Shown piece after piece: positions 20,584 to 28,352 of a DNA stretch of 64,000 nucleotides (position 1 is its first letter; every line of letters begins with the position of its first letter). A model generated the notes under the pieces. The model ran no database searches. It was not told the origin of the DNA and saw only the letters and a list, made by a program, of their open reading frames with translations. Origin of the DNA: Amphritea atlantica (lineage in GTDB: Bacteria > Pseudomonadota > Gammaproteobacteria > Pseudomonadales > Balneatricaceae). Both the position numbers and the translations under genes were made by a program. The stretch lies in contig NZ_JAHKQE010000030.1 in the NCBI RefSeq assembly GCF_018860855.1, forward strand, positions 124,001 to 188,000, read 5' to 3'.

Positions 20584-21495
20584 ATGGATGTGTTGTCAGC
20601 AATGGGCGTATTTGTCCGGGTGGTGGATTTAAAGAGTTTTTCGCTGGCAGCCGCCGAACTCGGGATCTCTAGCTCGTCGGTAAGCAAGCAGATTGCACAC
20701 CTAGAGCAACATGTAGGTGCTCGGCTGTTACAGCGCACGACCCGCCGTCTGAGCGTGACAGAGGTGGGGTCAGCCTACCATGAAAAGTGTCAGTTGATTC
20801 TGGCGGAGGTAGGGGAGGCGGAGAACTTAGTGTCTCAGCTTCAAGGCAAGCCGCAGGGGATCTTGAAGATCAACTGTAATATGACCTTTGGCCAGCTATT
20901 ACTGTCAAAAGCCATTCCAGAATTCATGAAGCTTTATCCGGATATACAGTTTGAAGTGGCCCTAGATGATGGTGATGTTGAGTTGCTCAAAGAGGGGTTT
21001 GATCTTGCATTAAGGATCACCAACCCCAAGCTGCCAGATTCCAGCCTAATTGCCCGTGAGATAGCCTCAATCCCGCTGTTCCTTTGTGCTAGTCCACGTT
21101 ACCTAGCAGAGCATGGTGAGCCACAAACACCGGAAGAGCTTAAGCAGCACAACTGCTTGGTCTTTATGTTGGCCACTAATACTAATATCTGGACGCTCAG
21201 CAACGCAGCCGGAAGTCAGGTTGTTCAGGTCAGTGGTGACCTAAAAGCCAATAATAGTTTGTTGGTGCTACAGTCTGTTTTAGCGGATAGAGGGGTGGCA
21301 AACTTGGCCTCCTTTGTTATCCAGCCCTATGTTGAAGCTGGGCGCATTGAGCTGTTGTTGCCGGACTATGAAGCTGAGCGATTAAGCTTATATGCCGTGT
21401 ACCCAGATCGTAAATATATGCCGCCAAAGGTGAGTCTATTTATTGAGTTTTTTCAACGTTGGTTAGATGAAAATCTGCAGCAGACTTTAGGCTAA
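20584..21495 (+). CDS. LysR-family transcriptional regulator
   Basis: A 303-residue LTTR. The N-terminal winged helix (SFSLAAAELGISSSSVSKQI, then LEQHVGARLLQRTTRRLSVT) and the effector domain are intact. The RLSVTEVG pattern resembles the DsdC/PecT-type clade that often controls transporters and oxidoreductases. It lies between the TRAP/usp operon and maiA and could regulate either. Target unknown. Confidence 0.9.
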   Translation: MDVLSAMGVFVRVVDLKSFSLAAAELGISSSSVSKQIAHLEQHVGARLLQRTTRRLSVTEVGSAYHEKCQLILAEVGEAENLVSQLQGKPQGILKINCNMTFGQLLLSKAIPEFMKLYPDIQFEVALDDGDVELLKEGFDLALRITNPKLPDSSLIAREIASIPLFLCASPRYLAEHGEPQTPEELKQHNCLVFMLATNTNIWTLSNAAGSQVVQVSGDLKANNSLLVLQSVLADRGVANLASFVIQPYVEAGRIELLLPDYEAERLSLYAVYPDRKYMPPKVSLFIEFFQRWLDENLQQTLG

Positions 21496-21707
21496 AAAGA
21501 GCGCGATCTCGGTTCTTTTGCTGCCGTCAATGTTAGAGCTATCGAGTTGTTTCTCGCCGATCATCGTTTATCGGTTGTCGCCGACTCGTTAGTGATTATA
21601 GCGGGGTGATGGGCTGTATTAATTTTTCTCATGTTGTTTTTATACATTAACTAAATGCTGTATCTTTTTGTTAAATAATAATTAATTTTTTATAGAGTGC
21701 TGATTAA

Positions 21708-22340
21708 ATGATTTTGTATGACTATTATCGTTCCTCTGCGGCTTACCGCGTTCGTATCGCTCTTAATCTAAAAGAGCTTGATTATCAGCAGCAGACGGTG
21801 AGTCTGGTGGCAGGTGAACAGCGTTCTGCTGAGCATCTCGCGCGGAATCCTCAAGGGTTCGTACCAGCCTTACAAGATGGCGAATTACTGTTAACCCAGT
21901 CGATGGCGATCTGTGAATATCTGGATGAACGCTACCCAGAGACCCGTTCGTTTTTGCCCTCCTCAATCGCTGATCGAGCAAAGGTTAGGGCGATGGCTTT
22001 GCTGGTGGCCTGTGATATTCATCCGCTCAATAATCTGCGAATGTTGAAGTATCTTGTATCCGAATTGGGGGCGAGCCATGAGCAGAAAACCGATTGGTAT
22101 CAGCATTGGGTCTACCAGGGTTTTGATGCACTTGAGCAGATGCTGGATGCTAATGCTGGAGATTTTTGTTTTGGTGATCAGGTCTCCTTGGCGGATATCT
22201 CCCTTGTGCCTCAGGTTTACAATGCCCATCGATTTGAGTGCGATATGAGTCGTTATCCGAATATCAATCGGGTGAATGAAAACTGCATTCAGCTGAAGCC
22301 CTTTATGATGGCTCACCCCGATCAACAAGTAACTGAATAG
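21708..22340 (+). CDS. maiA: Maleylacetoacetate (maleylpyruvate) isomerase, zeta-class GST
   Basis: A 210-residue glutathione-dependent cis-trans isomerase. The zeta-class signature YRSSAAYRVRIALNLK lies at residues 7-22, with Ser-Ser as the catalytic and glutathione-activating positions; QSMAICEYLDE binds glutathione. MaiA acts in the homogentisate (Tyr/Phe) pathway, and homologues act in the gentisate pathway. Fumarylacetoacetate hydrolase and the dioxygenases are not in the window, so it stands alone here. The upstream ~210 bp holds its promoter region; I see no clear terminator after it. Confidence 0.9.
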   Translation: MILYDYYRSSAAYRVRIALNLKELDYQQQTVSLVAGEQRSAEHLARNPQGFVPALQDGELLLTQSMAICEYLDERYPETRSFLPSSIADRAKVRAMALLVACDIHPLNNLRMLKYLVSELGASHEQKTDWYQHWVYQGFDALEQMLDANAGDFCFGDQVSLADISLVPQVYNAHRFECDMSRYPNINRVNENCIQLKPFMMAHPDQQVTE

Positions 22341-22432
22341 TAACGTAGACTTTCAGCCGGTCGAGTAGGGTTTTAGCGCATGGGCCTATGACTGTATCGA
22401 TCGGCTGACACAAAGCACCAAAGGTTATCTGC

Positions 22433-23656
22433 TTACCCCAGTTCATTGAGTGCCTGCATCGCCTCTTTACTCCAGTCGAGCGCTTTGCGATAACAGCTTT
22501 CATAGAGGTTGGAATCGAAACTCGTGGGTAATAAATCCCAATCACCCGCTTCGTAGTTGCTGACATACAACAGTGTTTCGCCCATATCGCCTTCATTGAG
22601 CAAGATGGCATTCTTAATTTCATCGCTGAGGGGGACTTCGCTTAGCATCGATTCACGATCGGTATCCAATAGCAGATGCAGGTTCGACATCATCCCAGTC
22701 ATAAAGTAACTCCCGGGGTTGGATCGTTTCTGTGCCATAGCAATCTCTTCACACATCCGGCCGCGGACCAGCAGTGCGCGACAGATCTCTTCCGGCCTGC
22801 CGCTTTGGTTATTCAGCGCGATTAAGGTAGCCCATTTTCTGATTTGCGCCATGCCAAGCATAACGATGGCTTCTGTGAGAGATTCAACTTTGCGCACGAG
22901 TGAGTAGGCGGCCGAGTTGATAATGCGGAGTAGCTTGTAGGTGATCACCGGATCACGAATGATCAGACTCTCAAGACGTTCGGGGGTGGTGTTGGGGTTT
23001 TGTAATTCCTGTACCAGCTCAAATAATGCCGCCCGATTGGGGTCAACTTTCTTGCCTTTAACCGCTTTGGGTTTGCTGAGAAAGTGCCCCTGAAACAGCT
23101 TAAAACCAAGTTTGGTACATGCTTCCAACATCTCGACCGTTTGAATATTTTCTGCCAGCAGTGTTACTTTAAAGGGCTTAAGCAGGCGAGCCTGTTCGGC
23201 CATCTCTTCAGCGTTCAAATCTTTCACATCGAGTTTGATAATCTGAGCCATCTTGAATAACGGCTCATACTCGGGTTTATAGGTGAAATGATCGAGTGCG
23301 ATACGATAACCCGCTTTAACTAAGCGATAGACCGCGACAATGACTTCACGGTCGGGATTAATGTTTTTGTGAATCTCGAGAATAATATTTTTACGTGGCA
23401 GCTCAGGAAAAACATCAGCGAGTAGTAGAGAACGATTAAGGTTGATAAACGCCGGAACACGCTTAAGCTCACCCTGATCGGAAATGCTGGTGTAGGAGTT
23501 GAGTAGCATTTCGCTACTGGCCACTGAGTGATTGAAGAGAGGGCTGTCTGTGTTTTGCTCGTCTCGGCACAGCAGTTGATAGGCAACAACGCGCTGATGA
23601 CGATCGAAGATCGGTTGTCGGGCCATCAGTACTTGTGGATCTGATGTCATATCCAT
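22433..23656 (-). CDS. EAL-like and HDOD domain signalling protein (degenerate EAL)
   Basis: A 407-residue protein of the YuxH/CdgJ type: an EAL-fold domain (~1-200) followed by an HDOD domain (~205-395; ELVQELQNPNTTPERLESLI, then INSAAYSL). The EAL catalytic motif is altered: YQLLCR stands where active phosphodiesterases have Y-E-x-L-x-R, and the later metal Asp pairs are not conserved. It is therefore likely a non-catalytic regulator rather than a cyclic-di-GMP hydrolase. Homologues affect motility. RBS AGAGG lies 4 nt upstream. Confidence 0.9.
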   Translation of the reverse strand: MDMTSDPQVLMARQPIFDRHQRVVAYQLLCRDEQNTDSPLFNHSVASSEMLLNSYTSISDQGELKRVPAFINLNRSLLLADVFPELPRKNIILEIHKNINPDREVIVAVYRLVKAGYRIALDHFTYKPEYEPLFKMAQIIKLDVKDLNAEEMAEQARLLKPFKVTLLAENIQTVEMLEACTKLGFKLFQGHFLSKPKAVKGKKVDPNRAALFELVQELQNPNTTPERLESLIIRDPVITYKLLRIINSAAYSLVRKVESLTEAIVMLGMAQIRKWATLIALNNQSGRPEEICRALLVRGRMCEEIAMAQKRSNPGSYFMTGMMSNLHLLLDTDRESMLSEVPLSDEIKNAILLNEGDMGETLLYVSNYEAGDWDLLPTSFDSNLYESCYRKALDWSKEAMQALNELG

Positions 23657-23832
23657 GGTTGCCTCTTTCCTTCGTAAACTGCATATAATTAAAGCATATA
23701 TAGCGTTGTGTTGATTGTCAGCAAGCTAACTAACCATTACAGGTAATCCGATATCATGATAATGGGCGAAAGAAGTCGCTGTTTTCTATGCGACAGGTAT
23801 AATGTGCCTCCCTGATTTAGCAGACTGAGAAT

Positions 23833-24786
23833 ATGAGTAATATTAACTGGTTTCCTGGCCATATGCATAAGGCCCGTAAAGAGATCGCCAAGGTGATGGA
23901 TGAGATTGATGTGGTTATCGAAGTGCTCGATGCCCGTTTGCCCGTATCCAGCGAAAATCCGATGGTTTCTCAGCTGCGCAAAGGGACACCGGTGATTAAA
24001 CTGCTGAATAAAAGTGATCTTGCGGATCCTCAGCGCACCCAGGAGTGGGCTGATTATTACAATAGTTTGCCGGATACTCAGGCGCTGATCATCGATTATC
24101 AGCAAAAAAAGCTGATCAGCACTATTCCAGATCTGTGTCATAAGCTGGTACCGGCTCGCAGTAATAATAACCGTCAGGTGCGAGCCATGATTATGGGGAT
24201 TCCTAACGTCGGAAAATCCACCATGATTAATGCCTTGATGGGTAAGCGTATCGCTAAAGTGGGGAATGAACCGGCGGTCACTAAAGGGCAAACTCGGTTT
24301 ACCCTCAAAAACGGGATGGCATTATCGGATACGCCGGGAATGCTTTGGCCTAAGATAGAAGATATTGATTCCGGCTATCGCTTGGCGGCCAGCGGTGCCA
24401 TTAAGAATACCGCGATTGAATATGAAGATATTGCGCTGTATGCCGCAGAATTTCTGCGGAAGGATTATCCAGCGTTACTGATGGCGCGCTATAAACTAAA
24501 AGAACTACCTGAGCGTGGTGATTTAGTGCTCGAAGCGATTGGCCGCAAGCGGGGTGGTTTACGACCCGGTGGCGTTATTGATATCCATAAAGCCTCAGAG
24601 ATATTGCTGAATGAGCTGCGCGGAGGTCAAGTAGGACAGATTACCTACGAAACCGTCGCCGAGTGGCTGGAAAAGTGGGAACAACAGAAGCTTGAGGCCG
24701 AACGTCTTGAGCTTGAACGTATAGAACAGGAACGGTTAGACGCAGAGTCACAGAGTGATCGCTCGGCTCACCGCCATAAAAGGTAA
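23833..24786 (+). CDS. Circularly permuted ribosome-assembly GTPase YlqF/RbgA
   Basis: A 317-residue GTPase of the YlqF/YawG family. Motif order is permuted: G4 LLNKSDL (~residue 57) precedes G1 GIPNVGKSTM (~122) and G3 DTPG (~168). The N-terminal NWFPGHMHKARKEI is the hallmark of RbgA, which matures the 50S subunit. The C-terminus (~285-317) is a charged helix rich in Glu, Gln and Arg. A small basic protein gene starts 5 nt after the stop. Confidence 0.93.
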   Translation: MSNINWFPGHMHKARKEIAKVMDEIDVVIEVLDARLPVSSENPMVSQLRKGTPVIKLLNKSDLADPQRTQEWADYYNSLPDTQALIIDYQQKKLISTIPDLCHKLVPARSNNNRQVRAMIMGIPNVGKSTMINALMGKRIAKVGNEPAVTKGQTRFTLKNGMALSDTPGMLWPKIEDIDSGYRLAASGAIKNTAIEYEDIALYAAEFLRKDYPALLMARYKLKELPERGDLVLEAIGRKRGGLRPGGVIDIHKASEILLNELRGGQVGQITYETVAEWLEKWEQQKLEAERLELERIEQERLDAESQSDRSAHRHKR

Positions 24787-24791
24787 TTGAA

Positions 24792-25067
24792 ATGTCACGT
24801 ATAAAGAAAAAGCGCACCTCACCTAAACCGATCTTTCTGGATATTCCTCGCCGGAGTGAAAAGCTGGCCGATCCTGATAGTTATGAGAGTCGCAAACGCC
24901 GTAATCTAGAACAGAAAAAGAAACATAAATCGGTGTATGAAAAAGCTCGTGAAGCCGAACAGGCAGAAGAGTCTGGTCAGTCTCAGAGAAACACGCCTTT
25001 GGCTGATAAAATTCGCCGACTGAAACGTGCGGAAGAAGCCCGTAAAGCGAAATCGGAGGCAGAATAA
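24792..25067 (+). CDS. Small basic hypothetical protein coupled to RbgA-like GTPase
   Basis: A 91-residue protein, very rich in Lys, Arg and Glu, with a predicted charged helix and no hydrophobic core. Not a family I recognise with certainty. Its composition and its translational coupling to a ribosome-assembly GTPase recall YihI, the small basic activator of Der, but similarity is compositional only. A ribosome-associated or GTPase-modulating role is inference. Confidence 0.75.
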   Translation: MSRIKKKRTSPKPIFLDIPRRSEKLADPDSYESRKRRNLEQKKKHKSVYEKAREAEQAEESGQSQRNTPLADKIRRLKRAEEARKAKSEAE

Positions 25068-25105
25068 TACCGGTTATTATTTGATCTCCTGAGCGGTCTC
25101 ATCTA

Positions 25106-25131
25106 CGTTTATCGGTAGCTGCCGATAAACG
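25106..25131 (+). promoter_or_regulatory. Perfect hairpin upstream of the CDGSH gene
   Basis: A 10-bp perfect stem CGTTTATCGG / CCGATAAACG with a 6-nt loop, 22 bp before the CDGSH start codon. There is no T-run, so it is more likely mRNA-stabilising or protein-binding than a terminator, although weak termination is possible. Confidence 0.5.
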
Positions 25132-25153
25132 GGGGCTAAAAAGGAGACTTGAT

Positions 25154-25402
25154 ATGACCCATGCTGCTGTTCTGCGTGCTGGTGATCTGCCAGCCAAAGT
25201 TGATCTAAAAGAGGGTGACACCTATGTTTGGTGCGCCTGTGGTCGTTCTGCCACACAACCCTTCTGTGATGGTTCTCATAAAGGCACTGGTATCGACCCT
25301 GTCGTCTTTGTCGCTAGTAAAAGTGAAACCGTCTTTCTGTGTAACTGCAAACAAACTCTTACTCCTCCGTTGTGTGATGGCAGCCATAATAAGCCTCAAT
25401 AG
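25154..25402 (+). CDS. CDGSH-type iron-sulfur protein with two motifs
   Basis: An 82-residue protein with two CDGSH-type 2Fe-2S sites. Each has the C-x-C spacing and the C-D-G-S-H core: CACGRSATQPFCDGSHK at ~residues 32-48 and CNCKQTLTPPLCDGSH at ~64-79. Three Cys and one His ligate each cluster. Tandem CDGSH proteins of this size are common in bacteria, where a redox or cluster-transfer role is presumed. Single gene with its own RBS AAGGAGA. Confidence 0.92.
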   Translation: MTHAAVLRAGDLPAKVDLKEGDTYVWCACGRSATQPFCDGSHKGTGIDPVVFVASKSETVFLCNCKQTLTPPLCDGSHNKPQ

Positions 25403-25465
25403 CACTCGCTAGAATAGGCCTGACTGGGTACAATGCTTCTCTTTTTTTAGCAGGAAACGAGTCCC

Positions 25466-26644
25466 TTGCAACAGGTTGATGTGGTAATAGTGGGTGCCGG
25501 TGCGTCCGGACTGATGTGCGCAGCGACGGCGGGCTATCGCGGTCGATCCGTATTGGTACTTGAGCATACCGCGAAGATCGGACGCAAGATTCTGATGTCC
25601 GGTGGTGGACGCTGTAACTTCACCAATATGCACAACTCTCCGGCGAATTTTATCTCGCAAAATCCTCACTTCTGTAAATCAGCGTTAAGTCGTTACTCGG
25701 CGCAGGATTTCATCGACCTAGTCGATCGACACGGGGTTGAATACCACGAGAAAACACTCGGTCAGCTGTTCTGTAACGACTCCAGCAAAGAGATATTGCG
25801 GGTATTGATGACTGAATGTGAATGGGCTGGGGTTGAGGTTAAAACCAATACCGAAGTGCATCAGCTCAAACAAACCCCAAGCGGATTTCAGCTGCAAACC
25901 AGTCATGGCAATATCAGTGCGACCTCGGTGGTTATCGCCACCGGCGGCTTATCGATTCCTAATGGCGGGGCGAGCAGTTTTGCCTATGATATCGCCGCCG
26001 ACTATGGACTAACGGTTTTACCCCGCAGTGCTTCCTTAGTGCCATTTACCTTGCAGCCGAAAGACAAAGAGGTGCTCAGCGAGTTATCCGGCGTATCCCA
26101 TGAGGTGCGCGTGAGTATCGGTAACACTCGCTTCGTTGAGATGATGCTGTTTACCCATCGCGGCCTGAGTGGTCCCGCTATCCTACAGATATCTAACTAT
26201 TGGCAACCGGGTGAAGAGGTCGAGATCGATCTGTTTCCTCACTTCGACCTACTCGAATGGTTAAAAGAGCAGCGTGATAGCCGACCCAAAGCCGATATCA
26301 CCACCATCATGGCGCAGCAGATGAGCAAGCGGATGGCGCAAGTTCTCTGTGGTCAATTCGAGCTCAGCGGCGCACTGGGTAATCTATCCAATAAGCAGCT
26401 AGAAGCGATCAATACGGCTTTTCGTCATTGGCGTATTAAACCATCAGGCACCGAAGGTTACCGTACTGCGGAAGTCACATTAGGTGGTCTCGACACCGAT
26501 GAGATCAACCAGAAAACAATGCAGGCGAAAAAGGTAGAGGGACTCTATTTTATCGGTGAATGTCTTGATGTGACTGGCCATCTTGGGGGCCATAATTTCC
26601 AATGGGCCTGGGCCTCAGGTGTGGCTGCGGGGCAGGCGGTGTAG
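25466..26644 (+). CDS. NAD(P)/FAD-dependent oxidoreductase (HI0933/YhiN family)
   Basis: A 392-residue flavoprotein starting at TTG (RBS AGGAAACG). The dinucleotide fold VDVVIVGAGASGLMCAATAG is at residues 4-23, followed by the family motifs KILMSGGGRCNFTN and, at the C-terminus, GHLGGHNFQWAWASG. Homologues are abundant FAD proteins of unsettled function; some act on reduced tRNA or BaiN-like substrates. It is the last conserved gene before the accessory stretch. Confidence 0.92.
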   Translation: MQQVDVVIVGAGASGLMCAATAGYRGRSVLVLEHTAKIGRKILMSGGGRCNFTNMHNSPANFISQNPHFCKSALSRYSAQDFIDLVDRHGVEYHEKTLGQLFCNDSSKEILRVLMTECEWAGVEVKTNTEVHQLKQTPSGFQLQTSHGNISATSVVIATGGLSIPNGGASSFAYDIAADYGLTVLPRSASLVPFTLQPKDKEVLSELSGVSHEVRVSIGNTRFVEMMLFTHRGLSGPAILQISNYWQPGEEVEIDLFPHFDLLEWLKEQRDSRPKADITTIMAQQMSKRMAQVLCGQFELSGALGNLSNKQLEAINTAFRHWRIKPSGTEGYRTAEVTLGGLDTDEINQKTMQAKKVEGLYFIGECLDVTGHLGGHNFQWAWASGVAAGQAV

Positions 26645-27040
26645 TGCTGTGTAAAGAGTGTTAGGGTATTAGAAAGTTAGGCAAACGGCTGTTTGTCTGA
26701 AATTCTAAAGGGGTGATAAAAGCGTTATTAAAATGCCGATTACCAGACGCTCTATTCAAGTTTGTTGTTTATTTAGCATGGATGAAATGTTTGTAGCCTT
26801 CATGCTTTGAACGATTAACCCAGCGGATAAGTACATCGACTAGCTTGCGTATCGTATATCCTGCGATTTGAAGTAACTTTAAGAAAGATAATGTCACGAC
26901 TACTAAGAATTAAATTTTTAGGTGCGTTATAGCGCTTAACTTTCAAAGATAATGCGCGCTATGCAAGAGTTGACCTTTATTATGGCCCTTATTATATTAT
27001 GTTAGCACCTCCAAAACTTGGGCAGATAAAAGGAATCGAT
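26645..27040. other. Gene-free stretch at the edge of the accessory region
   Basis: About 400 bp with no supported gene. It contains a GTTAGGC heptamer (26676-26682) that starts a short hairpin (GCAAAC/GTTTGT), and copy A of a 93-bp direct repeat (26892-26984). Base composition becomes markedly AT-rich here. Confidence 0.5.
26892..26984 (+). repeat. 93-bp direct repeat, copy A
   Basis: About 86% identical, without gaps, to 27502-27594. It begins TGTCACGAC, includes TTTAGGTGCGTTATAGCGCT in its centre and ends TTATTATG. This copy also has inverted arms ATAGCGC/GCGCTAT that copy B lacks. It lies 56 bp upstream of the small exported-protein gene. Confidence 0.85.
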
Positions 27041-27382
27041 ATGAAAAAACTAGTTGGCATTATTTCGATTGTGGGCTTCCTCCTATCAAACAGTGTGTTC
27101 GCAGCGGACGCGCAAAATTGTGTATCGCTTGACCCCAAATGGGGCAGTCGTTGTGGTTCTCCCGACTCATTGCACATTAAAGTAAAAAACAGATGTTCAC
27201 AAAGGGTTTATGTGAAAATTTGTTTAGAAAAAAAAGATAGAAAATGGAACTGTGGGAGTGACGGAACGCTCGACCCAGGTGAAACTAACACAGGTTTCTA
27301 CACATGCCATGCCACAGGTGACTATAGATGGTCTGCTTGTACTAAAGGTTCCAGTGAATGTGGATTTAGGAATCCTAAATAG
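27041..27382 (+). CDS. Small exported cysteine-rich protein of unknown function
   Basis: A 113-residue protein with a clear Sec signal peptide (MKKLVGIISIVGFLLSNS then VFA, cleavage near AADAQ). The mature ~90 residues hold eight cysteines, which suggests four disulfides in the periplasm or outside the cell, and many charged and Gly residues. I chose ATG 27041 (RBS AAGGAA) over the upstream in-frame ATG 26999. I do not recognise a family. It is bracketed by the 93-bp direct repeats and is AT-rich compared with core genes, consistent with acquisition. Confidence 0.75.
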   Translation: MKKLVGIISIVGFLLSNSVFAADAQNCVSLDPKWGSRCGSPDSLHIKVKNRCSQRVYVKICLEKKDRKWNCGSDGTLDPGETNTGFYTCHATGDYRWSACTKGSSECGFRNPK

Positions 27383-27782
27383 CGAGCACAACGGGGTTAG
27401 GTCTAGCATCGTGCATGTTGGTTACTGATACTTAGCTAAGCTGTATTCTTTTAAGTTGACGGTTGTTATTTTTGACAGACTTTCACAAGGAGTGTGAACC
27501 GTGTCACGACGACTAAGAATTAAATATTTAGGTGCGTTATAGCGCTTAACTTCCAGAGGTATTGCGCAGAATGCAAGACCTGCCCCTTATTATGTGTAGA
27601 AACAGTATTCCATGAGCAATAAATCTGTGTAAGTATTGAGTAACTAAGGATTCAGAACCAGTCGATTTAGGGATAATAAAAATGATTCTTATTAAGGCTC
27701 ATTTTGACGCACTTCTGCAGATATATGACACGCTGTCGCATTTCTCCAAAACGGTTGTCGTATATTTGGTTGTTAGGGCTCT
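27383..27782. other. Intergenic stretch with repeat copy B
   Basis: 400 bp without a supported gene. It holds the second 93-bp repeat (27502-27594) and ends in GTTGTTAGGGCTCT directly before the GNAT start codon, reminiscent of an integron recombination boundary. An open frame from 27682 runs into the GNAT gene in another phase and is not credible. Confidence 0.5.
27502..27594 (+). repeat. 93-bp direct repeat, copy B
   Basis: Offset by exactly 610 bp from copy A; 13 mismatches counted by eye over 93 bp, mostly in the right half. Together the copies frame the exported-protein gene as a unit that could be lost or duplicated by recombination. Confidence 0.85.
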
Positions 27783-28259
27783 GTGGAAATTATCGAGTAT
27801 TCATCAGGCTACGCTAAAGACGTTGCGGATCTATTTTATAGCTCTGTTCATGCTATTGACTCGTCCATTTATTCTGAAGAACAGAAAAATACTTGGGCTC
27901 AATCTCCCATTGATTATGTGGCTTGGTGCAGAAGACTTGAGAAAAAAAGACCATACTTGCTTTTAATCAGTCAGCAATTTTCTGGTTTCATTGAGTTAGA
28001 GTCTGATGGGCATATAGATTGTGTATATGTATCCCCGGAGTTTCAAAGAAAAGGGGTTGCAGCTACTTTACTTAAATATGTAATTGTGCGAACTCAGAAA
28101 TTAGAATTACAGCAGTTGTATGCCGAAGCATCAATTGCAGCGAAATCTCTTTTTGAAAAATTTGGTTTTGTAGTAAAAAAAGAAAATAGAATAATAAGAA
28201 ATGAAATTGTTTTGTGTAATTATTCTATGTACATCGAATTAACCATACAAGCTGCTTAA
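27783..28259 (+). CDS. GNAT family N-acetyltransferase (YafP-like)
   Basis: A 158-residue acetyltransferase starting at GTG. The acetyl-CoA motif CVYVSPEFQRKGVAATLLKYV (Q/R-x-x-G-x-A) is at ~residues 80-100 and a C-terminal SLFEKFGFVV fits motif B. The N-terminus (DVADLFYSSVHAIDSSIYSEEQ) resembles YafP-type proteins. GC content is low, near one third by eye. The stop codon overlaps the start of an attC-like hairpin. GNATs are among the commonest integron cassette products. Substrate unknown. Confidence 0.88.
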   Translation: MEIIEYSSGYAKDVADLFYSSVHAIDSSIYSEEQKNTWAQSPIDYVAWCRRLEKKRPYLLLISQQFSGFIELESDGHIDCVYVSPEFQRKGVAATLLKYVIVRTQKLELQQLYAEASIAAKSLFEKFGFVVKKENRIIRNEIVLCNYSMYIELTIQAA

Positions 28260-28333
28260 ACGAAATAAAAACAGCTGGTTTATGATTCACGATTTTAACC
28301 AACCATTTTTAACCGCTTAGCAAGGCATTAGGC
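28254..28333 (+). repeat. attC-like recombination site (candidate)
   Basis: Begins GCTTAAAC, overlapping the GNAT stop, and ends near CTTAGCAAGGCATTAGGC, close to the common attC end (consensus -CTTAACAAGGCGTTAGGC by memory). Between them, arms 267-280 (AAAAACAGCTGGTT) and 297-310 (AACCAACCATTTTT) form an imperfect hairpin of 5+5 pairs around a mismatched bulge, as attC sites do. The next gene starts 19 bp later with RBS GGAGGAG. Degenerate, so only a candidate. Confidence 0.42.
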
Positions 28334-28352
28334 CCATTTTGGAGGAGAGGAG

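Noticed and set aside
27682-27966. 94-codon frame before and overlapping the GNAT gene
   Set aside because: Two thirds overlap the GNAT gene in another phase, and the product is an unstructured hydrophobic translation of it.
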